From Tubulanus polymorphus (Eukaryota; Nemertea; Palaeonemertea; Tubulaniformes; Tubulanidae), in NCBI RefSeq assembly GCF_964204645.1, contig NC_134030.1, positions 6,508,278-6,572,277 on the forward strand: DNA of 64,000 nt, written 5' to 3'. Below, one piece after another: positions 56,901 through 64,000 of this stretch. The position numbers and the translations under genes were made by a program. The notes beneath the pieces were generated by a model. That model made no database searches. It was not told the origin of the DNA and worked only from the letters and a program-made list of their open reading frames with translations. Within the stretch, counting starts at the first letter, position 1. Each line of letters starts with the position of its first letter.

Positions 56901-59476
56901 GTATAGTGACAGTCTCATACAGCCATCAGGTTCAAATCTCTGCTGAGAGGATACTTTTTCAATACTATAAGATACATTATGGAATATGTACTCTTTGTTT
57001 TGCACTTCAATACATGTTTGATAATAATAATAATAATACATTGTCCCCCTATCATTCTTGAATCGTACTGACTTCCATTAATTTTGAATTTATAACAGAT
57101 GATGATGCCCGACCTATCATGTATTATCATAATTTCGAAGCTGGTACTGTAAACATTGAAATCTACTCGGGCTATGTTTTCTCTTTATGTTATCTTGTAT
57201 TTTCTATTCAATGCCGAGCTGCGTACGCAAAATGCTACCTATAATACTAAAGTTTATAACGATAGGTAACGAATTGCTGCTACTTTGCATGGATTTCTTT
57301 TATTTCAATTGAAATAATGATGAAGATTCTTGCGAATTTCATTTTATTTAGAATTTCAAGCCACATTTTAGCAGTCTTTCAACTTATTTATTGTTTTTAT
57401 CTGACCATCTTAAAATCAGAAATCTTACCGGTATTTTTTAAAGAATTTCTTTATTTATGATCTTTCACATTTCATGATGCATGATTTCAAAAGAATATTT
57501 TGTTTAAGATAGACTTAAGCCCAACATCCTCTCTAGTTCATTCCGGTAGTTTTATGAATAATTGAATTAGTTTTTCATTGATGTATATATTCATATATGG
57601 TCCTCACGATTTCACACAGTAACTTAAAGGCATTTTGCACAACGGTGTTGTCCGCAACAGGTTTTAGGGGGGCAGCCATCCCTTTCATTTTTACATCTTC
57701 CCCTCTGCAAATCAGCCACCCCTTATAAAATATCTGCTGCCCCTAAGAGAGTAGATGTCAATATTTGATCTATGCTGATAAACTGCTTTGAAATATATGT
57801 GAAAAATAGATGACTAAATGAAAATTTAGCCCTGCTGCTTCAGCAGCCACAATTTTATGATGCAGACCCTTTAAAATTCCAGCATATGGAAAACACGGAA
57901 CATGTGTCCTGAAAAATTGCCTTTATTTTAAGACTTTACGCTGTCTTAGGATTATGAACGTTTTAAATAGCCGCCAGCATTCATTATTTACATCGATTTT
58001 GTTTTGGTTTCTATTTTAGGTACAGTTTTGTACGCTTCAATAGGCGGTGTATTGGGAGGTTTAGTTTTGGTGGCTCTCATTATTCTAATTATATACTTCT
58101 GTTGTATTCGGCGTCGTAAACAGCCCCCGTTTAACGAAGATCAAGAAAAAGGGTAAGAAATCAGTTTGAATTTTTCTATCCTTTCCTGATTTGCCATTCA
58201 ATCATCCAACACAAGCTCACGCTAACAGTCTCTTCATTGGTCTATTAGACCGCCCAAGTTTTCTTGGGCAGATAGGTGACCGCTGGGCGGCCACCTGTCC
58301 GGCCGGTCAAGAAATCTTGAACGGTGTCAACAGGGTTTGTGTAGGCGTGAGCTTCGGCATGAGGCAATCGAACCCTGGTAAGCAAGGATGCATTTAATAG
58401 GCTTCGTATGTATTGTATTCGCTCTATTTCTGTTTATTTGTAGAACCATGGCCAATAATAACGCTCCCGTCGGTAAATATGATATTGATATGGACGAAAA
58501 GCCAGCAACCGATGTAAGTATGAAACGTTGTCACCTGTTTTCTCCCTCCCTAATAATCTTTCCTCCTGACAGGAGTCGGATTGATATCAGAAATATGAAA
58601 TACTAATGTAGAATCGTGGAAGATTTTAACAATCTGTATAAAATCATGGAAAGGTGTGAAAAATTTACGAAAAGTGTCTCATCAAAATAGTTTGATCCCT
58701 TTTTGCAATATACTGTGGTGCTCCGGAATATGCTGTGGGATTTATCCAGCGCAGAAGCTGTGGATAAGTTTGTAAGAAATTTTAAGTTTTCATCCGTACA
58801 GATTGTGATCAGTAACTGCTTGTTTTTGTTAACTACAAATTTCCAAATACCTTGAAGAAATAATGCGAAAAAATCCTGGTATTTTCTTGTGATAAATGAA
58901 AGCCAATTGGAAGCAGTTAAAATAATGTGAAAATTCCAGAGTTCATCAATCTGACTCCTGCTACATGAAAATCACGATTTAAGCATGAAAATCTGATTTA
59001 CCTCTAATCCGTTTATATATACGAACGTATAGAACATCGCTGTAGTTCCCGGTACGGTGCGATTAATATCGAGCAGTCGATTTACGAGCGGCGATTTCAG
59101 CGACCCGGGATTCAGTCATTATCAGTTATCTTCATCGCATCCGGGAGCGGGAGCGGTAGCTGCATCGACCTACGACTCGAACAGCGACGTACATAGCAGT
59201 ACGCACGACTCCAGTACGCAGTATAGCACGCGCGACTTGGTCGACGACGTCGACCCGGAGGATAACGACGATACACCGACGGTCAGTTACACAAACTTAC
59301 CGAATGATCCGTCTCCCGAACCGGAGAATGTTGCGCCAGCAGGTGGAAATGAACGGGACGATGTCGATAACACTACGGATGCCGCTGCTAGCGACGCTGC
59401 TAGTACGAATGATTCCTTCACCGAAACCCCGGACATGGGTCGACGACGCACTTTATTATACAACTATTTAGTGTAA
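44947..59476 (+). CDS. Ig-superfamily single-pass receptor with ITIM-like tail
   Basis: Exons 44947-44995, 46312-46695, 47199-47546, 48181-48444, 52178-52231, 55381-55407, 58020-58152, 58444-58513, 59033-59476 (stop TAA) join in frame to 590 residues. Residues 1-~28 are the signal peptide (MDIMYACLFVFLC...). Ig1 (28-144) has the DSGSYQATF signature but no Cys pair. Ig2 (145-259): Cys170 and Cys237. Ig3 (261-348): Cys283, Trp295 and Cys326, I-set-like. A Thr/Pro stalk (LPTTIPPPTNNPTTPKT) and a 27-base micro-exon follow, then a membrane helix ~378-404 (GGVLGGLVLVALIILIIYF) and basic stop-transfer CCIRRRK. The tail includes DTPTVSYTNLPND, an ITIM-like VxYxxL at 527-532. Every ectodomain boundary is phase 1, typical of exon-shuffled Ig genes. 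The C-terminus NYLV resembles a class II PDZ ligand. Ligand and orthologue are unknown; likely cell adhesion or immune recognition. Confidence 0.75.
45053..45601. mobile_element. 549-bp palindromic element with TA target duplication
   Basis: In Ig-gene intron 1. Arms of ~250 bases (45053-~45300 and ~45353-45601) are inverted copies with few differences, around a ~50-base spacer (CCACCCTGATTTAGTTG...). Outer ends are CTAATGTCTATTTATTAATGG. TA flanks both ends (45051-45052 and 45602-45603), the target duplication of Tc1/mariner-type elements. No transposase frame. Confidence 0.8.
50967..50990. repeat. (CATT)n tetranucleotide repeat
   Basis: TCATTCATTCATTCATTCATTA, about five units, inside an Ig-gene intron. 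Confidence 0.85.
51025..51195. repeat. Perfect 86-bp tandem duplication
   Basis: The 86-base unit starting ATCGCAGTGCACCTGTGACT at 51025 is repeated without any difference from 51111 to 51195. Identity of the two copies suggests a recent duplication or an assembly artefact. Confidence 0.9.
53400..53660. other. Unexplained GC-richer block in Ig-gene intron
   Basis: An island of richer sequence (TTGCCGGCGACTAATGC, ACCTCCGCCACTTTTCC, AATACGGCGATATATGCGCG, GGCCGAGGTGAATAGCATCC) with open frames on both strands, but no splice sites, no family resemblance and no repeat partner in the window. It could be a conserved non-coding element, an unrecognised exon or a transposon fragment. Confidence 0.3.
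54495..54555. repeat. TA/TG microsatellite
   Basis: Alternating TATATA, TATG and TGTG units (ATATATATACATATATCTG then GTATGTGTGTGTATATG); low-complexity sequence. Confidence 0.85.
54794..54958 (-). pseudogene. Possible LRR-like fragment, antisense in Ig-gene intron
   Basis: The minus-strand frame from the stop upstream of 54958 to TAA at 54794-54796 reads NAFIANNAIALSDVKEIKIL, then YLNSNAFREFRTFANL, resembling leucine-rich repeats (LxxLxxLYLxxNxF). It ends with TTTSSGRGDPYSFIT. No splice site or start codon is visible, and only one to two repeat units remain, so this may be a relic of an LRR gene or chance resemblance. Confidence 0.3.
56545..56700. repeat. Inverted-repeat element (GGAAACACGGAA)
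   Basis: GCGCAGGGAAACACGGAAGC at the left and ATTTCCCTGTTTCCGTGCCACGCC at the right are inverted, with an inner pair ACATGTTTCCGAG / CGAGATCGAACATGTTT. About 155 bases, MITE-like, in an Ig-gene intron. Confidence 0.5.
56734..56878. repeat. Small MITE (CTGGTTGCATAGTC ends)
   Basis: GGGGCTGGTTGCATAGTCATGGCTTAGACTTAAG at the left; GGACTTAAGTCACAACTGTGCAACTTGCCCC at the right. Internal repeats of TTAAGACCAGTC. Related ends appear near 29487 and 33655 (GGGGCCGGTTGCTCAAAAG, GGGGCCTGTTGCAAAAG). Confidence 0.6.
57020..57040. repeat. (TAA)n microsatellite
   Basis: ATAATAATAATAATA run of about six units. Confidence 0.8.
57640..57900. repeat. GCAACAGGTTT-family interspersed repeat
   Basis: Unbroken relative of the ATP5MG intron repeat: CCGCAACAGGTTTTAGGGGGG, CACCCCTTATAAAATATCTGC, TCAATATTTGATC, GCTTTGAAATATATGTG, CTTCAGCAGCCAC, AAAATTCCAGCATATGG. 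Serves as the empty-site reference for the MITE at 38056. Confidence 0.6.
58240..58377 (+). ncRNA. Compact hairpin array in Ig-gene intron
   Basis: Five consecutive inverted pairs in ~140 bases: GTCTATTAGAC (58240-58250); GCCCAAG/CTTGGGC around TTTT (58252-58269); AGGTGACCGC/GCGGCCACCT with one mismatch (58274-58296); CCGGTCAAGA/TCTTGAACGG (58303-58324); CAGGGTT/AACCCTG (58331-58377) enclosing a GCTTCGGC tetraloop. Also GC-richer than the intron around it. Fits a structured RNA or a folded transposon end. It is not a tRNA. The overlapping frame 58191-58397 has no splice borders. Confidence 0.4.
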
Positions 59477-60439
59477 ATGTTTACTCATTGGTTTTGCTGC
59501 GGTGTCCGGGAATTTTATCGTCAAGTTTTCAGCAGTTCGCTCTTTTCAGTCGTTCTTTAGTTTTTGTAGCTAGCTTCGCTTATGGACCAGTTATATAATT
59601 TGGTTTAGATGTGAACCTAGCTCAAAAATAGTAAAAAACTTTTCAATGAAAACTGTCTATTGTACTTTATATCATGATTCAGATTCGCTAAATTTCATTC
59701 TTTTTAATTCATTTTCTTCATTTTCATCTTTCTTCGTTTTGTTATTCTTTTTTTGCAGTCTGTTTTTTCAAAAAATTATTTTTTGTTTGCATTGTTTTTT
59801 ATTATTTCTAGGAGCCATTATTGATAACCGAAGTGGTGAACTAAGACTGTGCCTGGCTTGCGTCATTCTATCTATATATCATTGTTTGTATGTTCCATCC
59901 ATCTCTCAAACATATCCGAGGATTAAATGAAATTGTTTGTTTGCATTCAAAAATCTGCATCCGAGAATGATAGTCGAGCTTGATTTTGCTCAGTTTTCAA
60001 TGCATGATCACTCGATCTCTGACCTCCGTTCAGTTTCACCTGAATCCATCTCTGAATGTATATCTTCTATGCAAGATCTCTGATATAATCTAATACATCT
60101 ATAATCTAGTACATCTTTTTAAGCAGCCATTCTTTGCTGATGCTGCGGCAAAACAAACAGTCTCATTTCTTGTATTGGCTTTCTAGTAACGGCTTCTGTA
60201 GCTATAGGGTATAGGCGCCTGTCAGCTAACATACTTAGTTCATTTCATCTACCCTTGTTAGCGTTTTGAACTTTATGGAATCTTGAGACTCTGCCACAGT
60301 ATAGAGGCCCAGGTGAACAGCTTTTGTATTTAGCTAATAAGAAGTTGTGTTATGCTTTAGTATGTGATATACATGTATAATGAGAATTTTGATTGCCTGA
60401 GTATGTCATTGCGTGGTAATACTGTACAGTCAACCGGTC

Positions 60440-60480
60440 TACTAGAGCAGTGGTTTCACTGGCGCCATCTAGTTCAGAAT
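60440..60480. promoter_or_regulatory. CTCF-like motif GCGCCATCTAGT
   Basis: GGCGCCATCTAGTTCAG at ~60460-60476 matches most of the CTCF core (YGCCMYCTRSTGG) on this strand, with the last two bases different. Confidence 0.25.
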
Positions 60481-61472
60481 TCTGCAAGGGAAGATGAATT
60501 CATAAAGATAATTAACATAAAAACTACCTATCATTTCATCGTTAAAACGAACACAACGCCACATAGATGTAAATCAAGTAACTTAGGTTCAGGTCACATT
60601 AATCCTATAAAGATAACGATATTCATGTATAAATAAGATGTTTTCATCCGGATTTATTGAATTGCTTCGTGCAGTTTATTGTCGTGTGTATTTTTTGCAC
60701 TTTATTTTATAGTTAGTAATTTTCATGAGGCTTCGCGCACTACTAACTTACCGTAAACTCAGAGCGGATCTTTTCGAAACTGAAATCGCGGAGCGATGGC
60801 AGATCATATGAACGTGAAATTTCGGGGCGCATAGCAGCAGCCAAGTTTCAGTTCACCATTTCGCGTGATTACGTTAAAGCTATAATGATGATGATGGATG
60901 AAATAAGATATCTTCACTTTCAGGTTTTGTCTATCATATATAGAGATATGGCGCTTATGTATTTCTTGTGTAGATTTTGAGAATGATAAACGATGTAGTG
61001 CTCGTGGACATCGCTCTCTTCTAAAAGGAAAAAACTGCTCGTCGAATAGTAGATTCCTACCTTTATCGCAGAGGAACCTCGAATCAAACAATATTTGACC
61101 CAAAAAATAAGAAAATTTTATTCATCTTTGATCAGTTGTAAAAACCAATTTACACCATGAATTGAGGTTCCGCTGTATCGGCATGTTGTATATTCATAAA
61201 ACTTGACGATGTACGGTAGATTTCCCCTTACTCCGATTACATTGGGGAAGTAAAATGGTTTTAGTAAAAGCAAATTTCTTCCAAGCACGATCAGCGTAGG
61301 AAGGAATCTACTGTACGGACTATGATGTTACCATCAAAATTTAATCGATCCTTCTAATTTTATCGCAAACTAAAACATAAGGAGCCATTGTTCCATTGTA
61401 GTTGCTATACTACCCTTTCGCGTTGTTTTATCATCACAAGCGTTACGACAAAGTTTTTGTTTCTCATTTCAG

Positions 61473-61598
61473 CCCAAACATCTAAACGCCGAAAATCTGG
61501 TGTACGCCGATCTGGCGATGGACGACACGCCGCGCAGTCGAAAACCAATACAAGTAATAGACGATCGCGTGGATTACGCCGATATTCGCCGAGTATGA
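61473..61598 (+). CDS. Alternative last exon of Ig receptor with two ITIM-like motifs
   Basis: Behind the acceptor TTTCTCATTTCAG the frame starting PKHLNAENLVYADLAMDDTP continues to DDRVDYADIRRV and a stop (61596-61598). It opens in phase 0. LVYADL and VDYADI fit the ITIM consensus (I/V/L-x-Y-x-x-L/V/I). In the preceding exon (59033-59476), phase-0 donors exist at 59282 (ACG/GTCAGT, which would drop VSYTNL) or at 59471 (TTA/GTGTAA, which keeps it). Joining is inferred; alternatively the exon is a second gene's end, but no other gene reads into it. Confidence 0.5.
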   Translation, partial: PKHLNAENLVYADLAMDDTPRSRKPIQVIDDRVDYADIRRV

Positions 61599-62962
61599 GT
61601 TTGTTCTGCCTTGCCCCCCGAAAATCCCTGGATAGAAAAAACTATCGACAAGTTTCACTCAGACGCCAGTTCAAACTGTTATCGATGATATACTAATGAC
61701 AGCTACGTGTATATGTGTCTGCAGTCAGTCGCATTTTTTTTTTTTATACGAACAGTTTTTATATTGGAAAAGAACGAATACGCGGAGAAAGGAACGGGTC
61801 ACGCCCTGAGAATGATTCAGCGATGCGTAGATCGAGATCAGCGAGATGCGAATGAAAGACGTCTGATGAATGGACCGACACCGAACGGGTTCAGAAATCG
61901 ACACGTTTGTTTTAAAACTTAAACTTCCGCCATGCGAAAGTCATAAATCATTCTGTGCTATGCATGTTTAAGATATAAGTAGTATAGTGTATATGAATTG
62001 AACGACAGCCGAATCGTTTATTAACACTCTCTCGGCTGTCTGTCCGGTTCTATTTTTTATAACCGGTAAAAAACAAACAACATTTCGTCCACTAATTCCA
62101 CAGTTGAAGAATAAATGGTTTAATTATTTTTGAGAAAATTTGACACATTCCTAAATGTTCTTTGACCTCTGATGAATTATATTTTTAACAGGTTTGTCTT
62201 GATTTTGATAAATCCGTTGTCGCGACATTTCGATGTTGACCGACACAATTTTAGCAATAATTACTAGGAATTCATCGTTTTGATAATCTGACTGTGACAT
62301 CGATTCTAGATCATTCATTTGTCCCTTAAACGTGGACACTAAATATAAATATTTGTAGTTGCAGACATATTAACGATGCTACTCCAACATGTCTTCATTC
62401 GTCATTGATTTTATACTGACTGCTGAAGTTAGGTATATGTTTTTAACAAAATAAAACTCGATAATATGATAGTTACTCAAATTTTCAATATGATGTCAAT
62501 TCAATAGCTATGTTTGTATATATGACTGATGCTTCTAGTATGAACTGATAATTTGAGGAGAATGATTTTGAGAATACATTCCGTTGCCATCATGTGCCTA
62601 CAATTGTGCAGGTAGATTTTGTTACTGATTCTGCTCCAACCCCGGGACAACCCTTGTCACGAGTAGTCCTTATTTCATAGCTATTCGATATTAAACGGTA
62701 ATCACATTCAATTCAGTAAAACAGATTTGCAGTGAAATTCAATTTTATGAAAAAAAATATGAAATAGCGTTCATTTATTGGCGCAGTCTTCCTAAACACT
62801 CAAAACATGAATTCTTGTCGTAGAAGAAAAGAAAACTACTTTAAACTCACTCATTTCATTTCATTGACATCTGTATAAAGTGAAAACTGTAAATACTAAC
62901 TATATTTTGTATAAAATCAGTATTATTTTGTTTATGGTCATGTTTACTGTATATTATAATGA

Positions 62963-63004
<42 letters not shown>

Positions 63005-64000
63005 CATTTCTAATAGGATTTATACATAGCATGGTGATTTAGGTATTTTGTATACTCTCAATATTCTCCCTTCAAATGATTTTATACGAAAACATTTTAT
63101 GATACTACGTTATAATGTTGCCATCTTCGACTAACTGTTCCATCCATATAGAGCATGTCTGTGGTGATATACACGAATGATGTCCTGTCATATTTTAGCG
63201 ATCGCTTGACAAATTTTTTTACGCCAATTCCAATACGTGTAGTACATCTTTCCTAAACAGTCCAAGTAGTATATTTTTAGAAAGCAATTTTGCTTATCCC
63301 GGCCAATTGAGGATATTCAAGCACTGTGGTAGTTCTGAATTTGGAAGTTCAAGTTATTGGTATGCTGGTAATTTGTACGATATGATATTTTGGAAACCTC
63401 GACAGCCTGCATCGGGCATTTCAAATTTCTTTTCAACACTGCTTCGAAATGCTGCCCTACTCAAGCTATCATTGGCTCCGCACGCTTGATGACGAAAATA
63501 AGAATATGACAATCAGAATTCTAAATAACCGATGGTTAACATACAACTTAGTATGAAGGGTATATACTTGGTATCGATAGAATACAAGAATGAATCTATG
63601 TAGAATAATAATCTCTGTGAATAATAATCCATCCATCCACACCTCACTTATCTGTCCATGTATTGTATGTCTTTCTGCGTTTACTATAAATTCTATCCGT
63701 ATTTAATACATGTTGATATTCCATTGTTGTATATTTTTACATCCGTTCAGTTCAAATATTCACTAGGATAGGCAAGTACAAGTACAGTTGTTCTACCTCC
63801 TTGAAATATGCGAATTTCTCTAGAAAAATTTATACGTACAAGAACACTCATGTACCATATATAATCTAATTAAGTAGATATTTCCCCAATTTCATTGCTC
63901 TTTTGAAATTGGCGCATCGGTATCAAGTTATGGTTAGAAATCCTGGATATTTTCGATCAGACACAGTTTTAATATTCTTTTAATTGGTGTAGTTACGCTA
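61599..64000 (+). other. 3' UTR of the Ig gene and downstream spacer
   Basis: AATAAA at 62450-62455 probably ends the Ig transcript. A GC-richer, codon-like block (61775-61905, NEYAEKGTGHALRM...) sits in the UTR. An (ATT)n microsatellite lies at 62962-63005. The rest, to the window end, has no recognised gene. Confidence 0.4.
62962..63005. repeat. (ATT)n microsatellite
   Basis: TTATTATTATT repeated for about 14 units. Confidence 0.9.

Noticed and set aside
58191-58397. 68-codon frame in an Ig-gene intron
   Set aside because: Explained by the GC-rich hairpin block; lacks splice sites in phase.

Overview
This is nuclear DNA from an invertebrate animal. Every gene has GT-AG introns; exons are GC-richer than the AT-rich introns, and the non-coding space is full of short inverted-repeat elements (MITEs). 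A complete lathosterol oxidase (SC5D) argues against insects and nematodes, which do not make sterols de novo. The gene set and the lineage-type peptide GPCR suggest a lophotrochozoan (mollusc, annelid, brachiopod or relative), but the exact taxon cannot be read from the sequence.

Layout. Positions 1-4330 (+) hold the last four recognisable exons of salt-inducible kinase 3 (SIK3), followed by a long AT-rich 3' region. 9083-9625 (+) is a two-exon HIG1-domain mitochondrial protein (HIGD1). 13767-14927 (+) is a single-exon rhodopsin-class GPCR. 18591-32051 (-) is a doublecortin-like kinase with two DCX domains and a DCLK3-like kinase domain; an unlisted, phase-compatible alternative first exon at 24014-24110 would give a single-DCX isoform. 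Its 5' end abuts SEC61G (32608-33198, +) at a CpG-rich, apparently bidirectional promoter. Fibrillarin (33938-36989, +, 8 coding exons) carries two pairs of duplicated ncRNA-like elements in its introns. ATP synthase subunit g (37743-39383, -) faces it tail to tail. SC5D (42117-43558, +) follows, and then a 17-kb gene (44947-61598, +) encoding a secreted-then-anchored receptor: signal peptide, three Ig-like domains, a Thr/Pro stalk, one membrane helix and a cytoplasmic tail with ITIM-like tyrosine motifs.

The housekeeping genes are independent units, not an operon. Human SIK3, ATP5MG and SC5D all lie at 11q23, and DCLK3 and HIGD1A both at 3p22, so the window probably preserves pieces of ancient bilaterian linkage.

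The most unusual items are: the putative ITIM receptor with alternative tails; the fibrillarin-intron ncRNA candidates (box C/D-like elements inside the gene for the box C/D methyltransferase); a run of hairpins at 58240-58377; a long-TIR fold-back element built of repeated CGTTTTGGCGC units, inserted inside an hAT-like MITE with both target duplications visible; a 549-bp near-perfect palindrome with TA duplications; and the alternative DCLK promoter exon. All exon models come from reading frames, splice consensus and remembered protein families; no database was searched.
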